A DNA stretch of 16,493 bases from Ectocarpus siliculosus (Eukaryota > Sar > Phaeophyceae > Ectocarpales > Ectocarpaceae). The notes under the pieces were generated by a model, which worked only from the letters and a program-made list of their open reading frames with translations, had not been told where the DNA came from and did no database searches. Shown here one piece after another: positions 1 to 9,500 of the stretch (within the stretch, counting starts at the first letter, position 1; each line of letters begins with the position of its first letter). The stretch is from NCBI GenBank assembly GCA_000310025.1, contig FN648967.1:1-16493 (forward strand), written 5' to 3'. The translations under genes and the position numbers were made by a program.

Positions 1-1
1 C

Positions 2-280
2 AACGGCAACGGCAACGGCGGTGGAGACGGTCGCAGTGACGGCGGCCGCCGCAGGGGCCGGTGCTACCGGTGCAACAGGCGAGGGCACCAGTCGGCCTCG
101 TGCACTACCCCCATCACCAACTTCTTGACCCAGTGCGAAGTCTGCGACGGGTATGGACACGATAAGAGCAAGTGCCCGTCAGCGAAGGTTGAGGAGGAGG
201 CGAAGGGCGAGACGGCAGTCATGGCGGTTGTGGTGGCGAGCGATGACGAGGAGCTGGATGTGGCACGTGAGGCGTTGTAA
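2..280 (+). CDS. Gag-like protein C-terminus with two CCHC zinc knuckles (5' partial)
   Basis: An open frame enters from the window edge and ends at TAA 278-280, giving 92 visible residues. After a Gly/Asn/Arg-rich stretch come two CX2CX4HX4C zinc knuckles: CYRCNRRGHQSASC (about nt 62-103) and CEVCDGYGHDKSKC (about nt 134-175). The tail is acidic (KVEEEAKGE, SDDEELD). Paired CCHC knuckles bind single-stranded nucleic acid and are typical of LTR-retrotransposon Gag, especially Ty1/copia, but also occur in cellular CNBP-like proteins. The frame has no ATG inside the window, so the start lies upstream. No protease, integrase or reverse transcriptase follows, and the stop is followed by a minisatellite. 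This suggests a decayed or Gag-only element, or a captured Gag gene. Family assignment is inference; the knuckles are directly seen. Confidence 0.75.
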   Translation, partial: NGNGNGGGDGRSDGGRRRGRCYRCNRRGHQSASCTTPITNFLTQCEVCDGYGHDKSKCPSAKVEEEAKGETAVMAVVVASDDEELDVAREAL

Positions 281-402
281 GGACAGGCGGGGGAAAGACG
301 CCAAAGCCGCGCGGGTCACCGCGCACGCTCCATCTACACCATCGCAGCAGCGTGGAAAGGTGGAGACACAGAAAAACCGGCCGCAAGGCCGCGAGCCCAT
401 AG

Positions 403-839
403 CCGCGACGGAAGGGGCGCGGGAGGGCAACAACAAAAATAACACGGCGGGAGGGCCGTGTGCCCGCAGCCGCGACGGAAGGGGCGCGGGAGGGCAACAA
501 CAAAAATAACACGGCGGGAGGGCCGTGCGCTCGCAGCCGCGACGGAAGGGGCGCGGGAGGGCAACAACCAAATAACACGGCGGGAGGGCCGTGTGCTCGC
601 AGCCGCGACGGGAGGGGCGCGGGAGGGCAACAACCAAATAACACGGCGGGAGGGCCGTGCGCTCGCAGCCGCGACGGAAGGGGCGCGGGAGGGCAACAAC
701 CAAATAACACGGCGGGAGGGCCGTGTGCTCGCAGCCGCGACGGGAGGGGCGCGGGAGGGCAACAACCAAATAACACGGCGGGAGGGCCGTGCGCTCGCAG
801 CCGCGACGGGAGGGGCGCGGGAGGGCAACAACAAAAAAC
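403..839. repeat. 66-67-bp minisatellite, about 6.5 copies
   Basis: The landmark CCGCGACGG begins at 403, 470, 537, 603, 669, 735 and 801, giving periods of 67, 67, 66, 66, 66 and 66. Units alternate at two diagnostic places: GACGGAAGG versus GACGGGAGG, and GTGCGCTCG versus GTGTGCTCG. This indicates partial dimeric (132-bp) organisation. Because 66 is a multiple of three, several frames on both strands stay open through the array, so the Arg/Gly/Gln-rich or Cys/Pro-rich reading frames here are not evidence of genes. Degenerate relatives of the GGAAGGGGCGTG core continue to about 965. Confidence 0.95.
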
Positions 840-965
840 AATCTAAGGCACCATCGCGCGTCGGACGGGGCGTGAGGGGTGGAGAAAACCGAAGCAGCCC
901 CGTGGCGCGCCGGAAAGGGCGTGAGGGGGAACCCCGCGGCACGTCGGAAGGGGCGTGGGGGGGAG

Positions 966-1942
966 GGTACTTGCCTCGTGATGCTAAAACGGGAACTCCT
1001 TTTCTGGCGAGGCTACAGGCCGGGACGAGCGCTGGGAGGGGAGCAACACGCATCACAGTGCTGGATTGGCGCTTCTTTCTTGACGGTATTTGGTGTTTGA
1101 TGGTATTCGTAGCGAAGTTGGTGATCCTCGTTAGTTGTCATGAGTGCACTTTGGTTGAAGAGCCAGGGAGGGTGTTCCGTGTTTCTCGGAGGCGTTCGCG
1201 TCCACATGTTCAGTATTTTCCTGGTAATCATTTGGCTGAAACTTCTTGATTGCCGCCAAGTGGGGCCGTTCTCTAGGTTGCGAAATGTGCAGGAATCTGG
1301 GATACTGTTGGAACCGCTGAAGGAACGTATGAGGAAAAATTGGGACATCAGTGTTGTACGTCGACGACAACAGAGGATTGTCGAAAAATGCATGCCGGTT
1401 GTGTGTCGCTCAGAAAATGTTGGATGATTGCCTTACGCCCCGGTGCGCTGTGTTACGTCAGCGAGGGGGGGGGGGCGATTTCGATGTTTGTCTGATGTTT
1501 GTTTGAATAACAGATAGTAGTGCAGCCGCATGGTAGTTGTTTGAACCAACTCCTCAGGATAGTCTTACGCTATTGCTCACCAAGAATTGAGATAGGCCGT
1601 TGTTGGAAACAGGGTTATGATCTTGGTACGTCATGCAGGAAGAATATGATAGCACGCCGCCCACGTTTGTAGATATAGATTCCGAGCGTGGATCCTGGCG
1701 CGACTGGTATTGTGCATGTATTGATCTTGCTCTGGTAGCGCAACAGTGACAGTATCCGGTGGAACGGTGAATATTGGTGGGGGTTTTGACCCGGAGGCCG
1801 GGTTTCCCCCTGTTATGTTTTCGCGTTGGTTTTTTTGTCCGTTTGGGTTTTCGTCGCATCCGGCGTGTGCATGCCCACTAGTGGTTAGTTACTAGCGTAA
1901 AGAACCAGGGAGGGTGTTCGTGTGTGCATGAGCGGATGAGAA
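966..1942. other. Gene-free left flank of the transposon
   Basis: No supported gene. Reading frames here are under about 130 codons, lack recognisable motifs and overlap each other on both strands. The stretch holds a G10 run near 1465-1474. A 15-bp phrase CCAGGGAGGGTGTTC occurs twice (about 1163 and 1905), the second copy just outside the left transposon end. Sequence here belongs to the host or to older repeats. Confidence 0.5.
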
Positions 1943-1944
1943 TA
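1943..1944. other. Left TA target-site duplication (putative)
   Basis: TA directly precedes the first TIR base pair GG at 1945. The right end CC (14142-14143) is followed by TA at 14144-14145. Extending to three bases breaks the match (ATA versus TAT), so the duplication is at most 2 bp. A 2-bp match can arise by chance. Confidence 0.5.
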
Positions 1945-2251
1945 GGTTTCTTGCAATAGCCCCGCATTTTTTACAATTCGCCTGTGGGGGGGGGGGGCAT
2001 GCGCTTTTTTGGGCACTCTAAAACCAAGACGAATTGGGGAGGGCTTTTCAAAACTTGAAGCCGCTGGCTTGACAGCTGCGGAGGCCGTGGCACCACTTAC
2101 CGAGCAACGATAACGCCAGGATAGGACAGCAGAACACTCCTACGCCCCTTGGCATACTCTAGACATTCCCATCACGAAGAACAGCTCGGCGTCGGCTTCG
2201 TTTTAGGCAGCTCCTTTTGCGGCGAGATTTGGGGACTCCGCGCAGAATTTT
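1945..2251 (+). repeat. Left 307-bp terminal inverted repeat
   Basis: It begins GGTTTCTTGCAATAGCCCCG and ends at the AGAATTTT just before 2252. It aligns without gaps to the reverse complement of 13837-14143, with about nine substitutions by eye. It contains a G12 run (1986-1997) followed by CATGCGC; the same run length is kept in the other TIR. Outside both boundaries similarity ceases at once, apart from TATA-like bases. It lies 161 bp upstream of the first plus-strand gene, so it may also carry that gene's promoter. Confidence 0.96.
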
Positions 2252-2412
2252 TGAATTTATTAAAAAAATTTACATTACGTGAAATTTAAATCAAACTGCA
2301 AGACCGTAGCCGCCGCCCGGCCTGCTTCGGTGGTGCATCAGCGCGCGCACACGCACAGCACCCGGCAGAAGAGTCACGTAGGGTTAAACGGGGGCGGTCT
2401 AGGGTGAGGACC

Positions 2413-3057
2413 ATGGCCCTTCCATCGCAAGCCGGCGGTGCTGCAGGGGCGGGAGCCGATGGGTCGGCTCGTTGCTACATCCTGGGAGGCTGTATCTGCG
2501 TAGGCCTTCCCGGTGGGCAACACCACTGCAGAGCGTGTGGCCACCTCGTCCACAACCTGTGCCTGCAGTATCTCCTCGGCACGGATGACAGCAGTGACGC
2601 TGGAATTTTCTGCGGGGGCCTCGCCTGCATGACGACCATGGGCGAGGAGGACAAGTCTAGGCAGATAGCTGCCGGGCAGAGAGCTCGTATTGAGAGAGAT
2701 GAGCGGCAGAGAGCCGAGCGCGAGCAACGATGTGGCGCAGGGGATCGTTGCGTTGGTGGAGCTGACAAGATCTGCGCAAAGGCCTCTTGCTGTGGTTCCC
2801 GGCGCCACTTCAAATGTACAGGACTGCCGTGTCAGTCGGGCTGCTCGGCGGAAGGTGAGCTCGTGTACATTAACATGTTTACCAGGAGGGACGCCCTCCT
2901 TGGGCTGTTACTAAAATATGACAAATTTGAATATCACCGCTCACTAACCACAGACCACAAGGACTACGCGCTTGGATGTGGCTTCCAGTTTGAACTGCTT
3001 GTGTTTGTAGTGTCTCCACGGCAGGCTTGCTTCAGCTGGTTACAAAAAACAGCTTAA
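2413..3057 (+). CDS. Cys/His-rich zinc-binding transposon protein, unrecognised
   Basis: The frame starts at ATG 2413 in a good context (ACCATGG). Residues from about 16 to 75 hold a cluster of Cys and His with pattern C..C.C, HHCRACGHLVHNLC, then FC and C. This resembles a treble-clef or PHD/FYVE-like zinc site. A Lys/Arg/Glu helix follows (SRQIAAGQRARIERDERQRA), and then a second Cys-rich block (CGAGDRC, CAKASCCGSRRHFKCTGLPC). Coding character fades after a good splice donor, GTGAGC at 2855, where the sequence turns AT-rich. The true exon probably ends at 2854, so the given end (TAA at 3055-3057) is only that of the unspliced frame. A downstream exon may begin after CAG 3179-3181 and run into the GAG repeat; that junction reads the repeat as Arg, whereas a weaker AG at 3185-3186 gives a Glu-rich tail ending at 3335. 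Being first inside the left TIR suggests an accessory role such as DNA or chromatin binding. No family is recognised. Confidence 0.6.
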   Translation: MALPSQAGGAAGAGADGSARCYILGGCICVGLPGGQHHCRACGHLVHNLCLQYLLGTDDSSDAGIFCGGLACMTTMGEEDKSRQIAAGQRARIERDERQRAEREQRCGAGDRCVGGADKICAKASCCGSRRHFKCTGLPCQSGCSAEGELVYINMFTRRDALLGLLLKYDKFEYHRSLTTDHKDYALGCGFQFELLVFVVSPRQACFSWLQKTA

Positions 3058-3230
3058 GACCGTCCCCATGCAAAATCCTCGTGCGCGATGCTCCTCCGTC
3101 GCGCTGCGATGAAACGAACCCCCTTCTTTCCCCTTCCTTTTTGCTCGTTTTTTGCCCATTGCTGTTTTTCGGGACATCCAGCGGAGAGGACGACGTCACC
3201 GACCTCACGTCTGTACAAGGAAACGGGGAC

Positions 3231-3286
3231 GAGGAGGAGGAGGAGGAGGGAGAGGAGAAGGAGGAGGAGGAGGAGGAGGAGGAGGA
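3231..3286 (+). repeat. (GAG)n trinucleotide repeat
   Basis: A near-perfect GAG/GGA tract of about 56 bp, interrupted by GAGAGGAGAAG. It is read as poly-Glu, poly-Arg or poly-Gly depending on frame. It may be the low-complexity tail of the Cys/His-rich protein if an intron ends around 3181-3186. Confidence 0.85.
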
Positions 3287-3335
3287 CGGCCTGAATGCTG
3301 AGGCACAGGAAGGTGACCACAAGGCCTCTGCGTGA

Positions 3336-4502
3336 TTGTCAGATGTTTTTGCCAGCAGACGGTGTTCCTCAACTTGACGAAGATGTACCATGACTTTTCA
3401 AAGTGGAAAGCTACCGCTGCTGTACATTACCCCCGGGCCCCGGGCACTGATGCGCTGCAATTGTTCGTGACCACCCGTTGCGGTTGATCCAGATAATTCC
3501 GGGAACAGCGGTATCGCCGCGAGGCGGCCTGCCACGGGAGCGGCCGGTTCGGTGACCGGACAGGGCGCAGGAAATACACCGGTGTCGAAGGCCTCCAGTG
3601 GTGAGCGGAACCTTCGCATGCCACGAGGCCCAATGTCTGTCAGCATATCTACGTCATGTCGGTCGTGCGTCCTACGCAGTTCTAAGTTAGTTGTGTGGTG
3701 GAGATCCCGCGCTCATCGATGCGGAACGGACATGCAGAAATCTGATGATGAAGAATCGGAGGGCACCCCCTCCCGTCGCTTGAATCACGAAATAATGTCG
3801 GGGGTAGGCTAGCTCTCTCTTTATTTACTTACTATATCGTAGTGGTGCGATATCGTCTGCTGGCGAGGCTTAGTAAATAACGGTTTGAAAAACGTCGTGC
3901 ACATCGGCACGGGCTTGTTTCCATTTTACACCCACAAACTTCGCCACAGATCACGGGTGTTGGCTGTATTATCCATATCTAACCCGTCGAGGAGAGGGCG
4001 GCATTGAGGGTTACCTCTGCTTGTTGCAGTACGATGTACTGTTCAGACCACAGCTTGGATTACCACCACCGAGTTGGCCTGAGAGAGGTATGCCCCCCCC
4101 CCCCTCCGCGGACTTGAGTTGAGCGGATAGGCGAGGCGTGGCGCATACCGTCATTGATGCATGCAGTACATAGGGCTGTGATAGTGCTTTGCACAGGGAT
4201 ACATGATGGGACGATATTTAGTTGTCCTTGGGTAAAAAATGCGTTTTCTCGCGTGCGTAAGGATATTACCGACACCACCGTATGTGCGTAGGCGTTTGCC
4301 AAAATCCATCGGCTAGGGTTAAACCAAGATGTAACGAGTTCTTCAGTATGCCTAAATATCGCGAGTCAGCAGGCCCGACAAATACACGAGTTCAACAATG
4401 GGTAGGGGTGGTGTGTACGACATACACGCAACGCGTGTCAAAATCAACAACACCACGCATGCGCCTCTTGTACGGCTGACCCATACTGCTGCACCATTGC
4501 AG
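3336..4502. other. Stretch inside the transposon without a supported gene
   Basis: Short overlapping frames occur on both strands, none longer than about 86 codons and none with a recognisable motif. A C-run lies at 4093-4104. The part from about 3820 to 4420 is AT-richer than the coding exons. The stretch could contain introns or a 5' exon of the ORF that follows, since the bases up to 4502 (TTGCAG) look like a splice acceptor. Confidence 0.45.
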
Positions 4503-5077
4503 CCAAGGGACGTCGCCGCAGCAGCAGCAGGAACGACGCGGACGTGCGAGGAGCTTCGTCGGGTGATGATGCGTCTGGCGGCCGGTCGACGCCCATAGGA
4601 AACAGGGGGAAGCGTACAACCGCTAACAAGACCCTAGCGTCGTCGAATACCCGCAAGACAAGGCTAGCGAAGGAGGCAGAGGAGCAGGAGAAGTTGAAGA
4701 CGTCCGTCATGCAGTTCAAGGCGGTGAAGCAGGGAATTTCGGACTGCTTCACTGCCCCGGAGTTCCTGCAACGCTTGGTAGATGCGCTCACTCCGCATGC
4801 CACGGACCGCCCAGAGAGTGCATGCAGATGGATGGCAAGCAACTGAGGCTGCAACCTTGTAGATCTTAGTCCATCTGTACCCCCCTCCGGTATCCCCCGC
4901 AACGTGCTCAGCGGCATCAGGTCTGCCTTGGACGAAGACAGAGCGGGGGAGACCCGGAAGCGAGGCCCGCAGAGGAGCCATAGGATGGGAGAGACGCCGC
5001 CTTCCGCCAGCAGGACTCCATCCAGGCGCAGTCCGCGGAACCACGAAAGCTCTCACCGAATGTGCGTAATCTCCTGA
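4503..5077 (+). pseudogene. Unrecognised basic/helical ORF broken by one in-frame TGA
   Basis: After a plausible acceptor (ATTGCAG, 4496-4502) one frame is open to TGA 5075-5077, apart from a single TGA at 4844-4846. The first part is Arg/Ser-rich, then a charged helix (KTRLAKEAEEQEKLKTSVMQ) followed by a hydrophobic segment (FTAPEFLQRLVDALTP). After the internal stop the frame resumes with SGIPRNVLSGIRSALDEDRA and then a Ser/Arg/Pro-rich tail. The amino-acid character on both sides is similar and protein-like. The TGA may be an inactivating mutation, an unrecognised intron, or a sequencing error. If the stop is genuine, the first ATG-initiated product runs 4544-4846 (100 aa). No family is recognised; the charged helix suggests a coiled coil. 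Confidence 0.4.
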
Positions 5078-5285
5078 CAGCAGTTAGTTGACTTTCGCCA
5101 ACTCTGGATCCGTTCACCGAAAGCTAACGTTTGTGTCGCCTCAGGTTGTGTTTCCCCATGTTCTCACGGAAGCACGTTCCTTCTATGTTTTGCGTTCCGA
5201 TTTGTTCGTCGTACTCCGCAGTTGCAGCGACAACCAAGAAACATCGGGGTCGCGGGCAGGATTGACATCCCGCGACAATGATATC

Positions 5286-5576
5286 ATGCAGGTTGCGGTG
5301 GCTGCAGCCGTCGCCCAATCCCGCATGTCGCAGGGCCAGGCTCCCGGTGCTCAACAGACCCCGAACAGCAACCCCTTTGCCAATGGCTTTGCTGGAGCTG
5401 CCGGGTTCATGCCCGCTAACGGCATGAACCCGAGCGGGGTTGGCGGCGGCGCGAACTACGTGGCTTCCCAGGGCATGGGTGGATCCGTCGGAGTCTTTCC
5501 GCAGGGCTTCGCGGGGCATAGCAGCAACAACCCGTTCAATGGTAACGTGTTCGGTAGAGGTCCCTGTGGTAATTGA
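5286..5576 (+). CDS. Low-complexity Asn/Gly/Ala ORF with NPF motifs
   Basis: The frame from ATG 5286 to TGA 5574-5576 encodes about 96 residues. It begins with an Ala-rich helix (MQVAVAAAVAQSRM) and continues as a Gly/Asn/Phe-rich, probably disordered region with NPFANGF and NNPFNGN. NPF tripeptides can be EH-domain ligands in known proteins, but here they may only reflect composition. It could be the last exon of the gene starting near 4503, because acceptor-like CAG trinucleotides lie at 5142-5144 and 5289-5291. There is no recognised family. The low-complexity composition is the main reason to think it is coding, and it is weak evidence. Confidence 0.35.
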   Translation: MQVAVAAAVAQSRMSQGQAPGAQQTPNSNPFANGFAGAAGFMPANGMNPSGVGGGANYVASQGMGGSVGVFPQGFAGHSSNNPFNGNVFGRGPCGN

Positions 5577-6530
5577 CCTTGGAGTGGTGCTGACAATCTG
5601 CCGCGAAGAACTTCGTCTTTGCGGGTCATAGGTCAGAAGCGTGGCGGGACCCCTTTTGGTGTTCGGTAACAACGCGTGGACAGCAAAAGTAGCAAGTAGG
5701 TTCGCTCTGGTGGCGGTGTTGGTCGTTGGCGGTTTGAAGGATTACGTAAATGGCGACCACCGGTATAGCACGGCCGTCGAGGAAGCTGGTTACGCGGGAA
5801 CGGGAAATCTGTGTTCGTGCAGTATTGATGGAATCTCGTGGTTGACTCGTAGCAATCTTTCCGTGGAGTCGAGACACCCTATGAAGTACAGCAGCGACAA
5901 TCTGAATTTTACACACTACTACGTTGCCACAGGTTCCTGTTCGTTCTGAGGAAAGCTACAGAGCAGTAGCCGTGCTTTTATCGCAAGCACTAAATGAAGT
6001 CACACCTCGGTGAGTGACATGCCAGAAATACAGAGCAAAACACCGGCCACATGCGACGGTGATCTCTGCGCATCTTCATGCCCTCCATGAAAGTTGAAGG
6101 GTGGAGGACGATTCAGGGTGGAGGACGATTCCCTCTTATCACACCAAACCGAAATACAAAAATACTGCAGTTGCAGACATTGCCTAAAACAGCAGTTGTC
6201 TACAACAGCAGCATCTTAGAGGAGGACGGGGCGAAACACGTGTCAACACAGAGGTGGTTGCGCCGGAGTCGTATCAGCAGAGGCTGTATGTGGACCGGTT
6301 ATACAAAGCAGCGGCAAGACCCACCTGCACACCTGCACCTGGAGAGAAACCGGGAGAGCGACGAGCGGAACGCAGGGTCGAGTGGCCCGATGGTCCATTC
6401 GTCCATTTTTCGGCCTGTTCGTTCGCACTACGGTCTGTTCAAAATCCAAAATTCAAAACAAGCGACCTCAAAACCTCAAAACAAGCGACCTCACCTTCTC
6501 TGGGAGGACACGCGTGCACTCTGCTCTGCG
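5577..6530. other. Inter-gene stretch upstream of the XPG-fusion gene
   Basis: No supported gene. It includes an unremarkable 102-codon frame (5641-5949) and an open extension of the XPG frame back to 6078 whose residues do not resemble the family. Two short tandem duplications are visible: GGTGGAGGACGATTC twice around 6100-6131, and ACAAGCGACCTCA twice around 6458-6493. This is the expected place for the promoter and 5' UTR of the gene starting at 6531. Confidence 0.45.
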
Positions 6531-9500
6531 ATGGGCATCTTGTCGCTGTCAAAATATGCGAAGAGTGTGGGGTCGCTGAGCGTAAACCTGCAGCACGCGG
6601 AACACGATGACCGCATCGTAGTGGACGGCGGCTTTCTCCTTCACCGCTGCTGTACAAGGAGGACAGCGGCACGCGATTTATTGCTGCACGACGACGTCGC
6701 CCCGCTTGTCAAAGAGTGTGCTGCTGAGGTCTCGCGGTTCGAGTCGCGTGGTTTCAAGGTCACCGTAGTCCTCGATGGAAGCACTCCGCCGGCGAAAAAG
6801 AGCACTTCCGAAGCTCGCAGAACCAAGCGGGAGGCTGCAGCCAGTGAGGCCCGCGAGCTCCAAAGAACTGGGAGCCGACTTACGGAGATCAACAAGAAGG
6901 CCAGCAGTGCGTGCGTGTTCGACTCCCGCGTTGTCGCAATGGTTGCAACGCTCTTGCGACCCCAGATAGCAGGAGAGGTTTACATCGCTCCAAGGGAGGC
7001 CGACCCACAGATAGTGATTTTCCAGGACATCTACCTAGAGACGGGGTGTCCTGTGTATGTTTTCGCGAACGATTCGGACTTGATCGTCCTCGGTGTTCGA
7101 TCGTTGCTGTGGGACGTCAGAGGGACTGATGCGGGAAATCTCACGGGGGTGTGCATCAGGTCGAGGTTGATATTCCAACCTCCGGAGTGGGCTTTCGCGA
7201 TGGACGCCGAAGGCTACGATTTTCTCCGGCAACTGCACGGGCTTCCCCGCAGGCACACGCCTAACTTACGCGCTTCTCCTCTTACCGAAGCCGCCGCCCG
7301 CCGTAGGCTGAGTTTGTTCGCCACTCTCGCCGGAAACGACTTCGCCGATTTCAAGAACATCGGCCCTGTCAGGGCGGCCAAAGTAGCCTTCGAATTGATC
7401 GAACCAGATCCTCGGGGAACAGCCGCCGTTGTGCCTTTTGAGGCGCTTGTGGGCAACTTGGCAAGGATCGTCGTGCAGGACTCCAAGGAGGAGGAAACAC
7501 CAGCGGCCCTGGAGGAGGCGGAGGAAAAGCTCAGGAGGTCTCACAACATGTTCCACAATGCGGTGGTGTGGGACCCGTTGAAGAACACCCTCCGACATTT
7601 CTCCTGTGCTGCGTCTTCGCTGGCCATCACCAAAGACACAGGTCAGAGTCGTGGGGATCGTGTACGTGTCACCTGCTCCTCTAACTCCAAATATACCCCA
7701 CCTACGTGTAGTATCTCGGGGGTAGCATGTTGTTCGGTGTCTGTACCTTCTCGTTCCGCATTAATGGCTAAACGTATCGTCGACGTCGTGTCTATGTGCG
7801 TGCATGTGTAGTCCCCAGACAGAGTATTTAGGTCTTTGGTGCACATGCGGTGCAGCCTCTATTGTTCGAATCTGGACTTTGCCCATGTCGTGGCACCGGA
7901 ACGAACGCAACATTTTTTGTCCGACTCTCAAGCGCGCCCGGAATTGCCGTGGGGCACTCTGCGCAATAACAACATACATCCATGGTATTGTAGACGAGCT
8001 AGCTTCCGGTGTCTGTGTGTGGAACATGAAACAATACTGCTGTACCACGGTTGCTCCTGCTGTATTACCACACGTACCCTGGAGTTTTCCTCTGTCGCCT
8101 CTGGCATAGCATCGGGGGAAGTTTCTCCTACCACGGGCCAGGTGTGGGCCCCGCCATTACTGGAGACCCGGATAGCACAAGAGTTTCGCCGTGCTACACG
8201 ACGGGCGGGGAGCCAGACGCCGCCGCCGCCGCCGCCGCCGGGACCGACGCCTACCCCGGACCAGAGTACGGGCCGGAACAAGCGCTCTCGCAAGGCGGTG
8301 ACTCACGACACCAACAACTACCATAAGCACGGGTTTAGTCGTCTCCCCGGTGCCGAAGAAGACTTCAACAAGTGGACAGTCGCACAGCTACGCGAATTCC
8401 TCAGCGTGAGTCCAGCAGTTGCTTTCATGGTTACGTTTGGTATGCACACGGGATATTTATTTCAAGGGGTTGAACAATGGCGTCGCAAACTGCCGCGCGG
8501 GAATTTTAAAGTAGTTTATCGCTTGGATTATGCTTAAATATGTTGAGCTTTCGAAGGACACGCATTGATCACAGGAACGAGTGTACGACGTCCCGTTGGT
8601 GTCGCGGCACCCCCACTGTTAACCGTTTGTCATGCGTACACGCACAGCGTGTTGCGAAGAAAAAATCCCCTCACGTGGTCCCTGTCCTATACTCGTGGCA
8701 GGTTTTTAGGTGCCTCGACCACGCCGGCCACAGCGCGTACCTCAAGGGCCCCCTCGCCGAGCTGGCGGGGCAGGTAGTGGCGATGATCAAGAAGTGCGGG
8801 TTGCTCAACAGCAACCAAGCGTTCCGCCATCCTGTCCCGGATCTCAGCTCTTTCCAAGACAAGGAGCGCATGGCCATGCCCGGACTACCCGGCCCCCGTT
8901 CGCGGATCAGCGGCTTTGAACATCTACAGCAGCACCTCCCCGAAATGTCCAAGTCGGTGATTCTGCAGTTCCTCCGACAAGTCAACCCCATCTCTGGCGA
9001 GGGTTCGCGGGTTGGGATGCAGAAGGTTATGGATATGGGGAACCTGAACAGGTTGTGGGGCGTCCCGGCCAAGAACGGGTTGATGTATCTGGGAATGAGG
9101 TGAGTAGCCACTGGATGGTGCGACCGGAACCACGCGAGAGGAACTTACTATTGTTGTTGCTGTCACGTGCTGGTGGCGTCGTATCCTTTCGGCAGGCCTG
9201 TAAGCGCTTCTCCCACACCGAACGCAGTCTTACCGCTACCAACTACATTCGACACGCATTTCGCGCCATAGTCTTCAAGATCACACCACAACCGCCCCCA
9301 CCCCCACCCCCTCCTGCATCCCTCATGCTCTGGTAGCTTCGTTGGTGCTCTTTTGGCACAACCCACTAGTTCACTTCTACGGTAAGACGCCCACATTGTT
9401 ATGCCATGCTCCTGACAAATGTATACCCACCAGTCCTCTTTAACGGTAAGAAACCCGCTTATTTTTTTTTCATGCTTGTGACGCAAATACGACCTTGCCT

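Noticed and set aside
179-1056. Long minus-strand frames of 185-240 codons and plus-strand frames of 128-263 codons across the minisatellite
   Set aside because: They exist in several frames at once because the 66-bp unit is a multiple of three and lacks stops. Their repeats mirror the DNA period, and no domain is present.
1163-1919. Repeated CCAGGGAGGGTGTTC phrase as LTR or transposon ends
   Set aside because: Similarity covers only about 15 bp and no longer repeat extends from it.
4444-5672. Minus-strand frames of 130-182 codons opposite the unrecognised plus-strand ORFs
   Set aside because: They overlap plus-strand frames of better composition and have no motifs or splice logic; treated as shadows.
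6078-6530. N-terminal extension of the XPG frame to the upstream ATG
   Set aside because: The residues do not resemble the family, short tandem duplications lie within it, and the family's MGI start is present at 6531.
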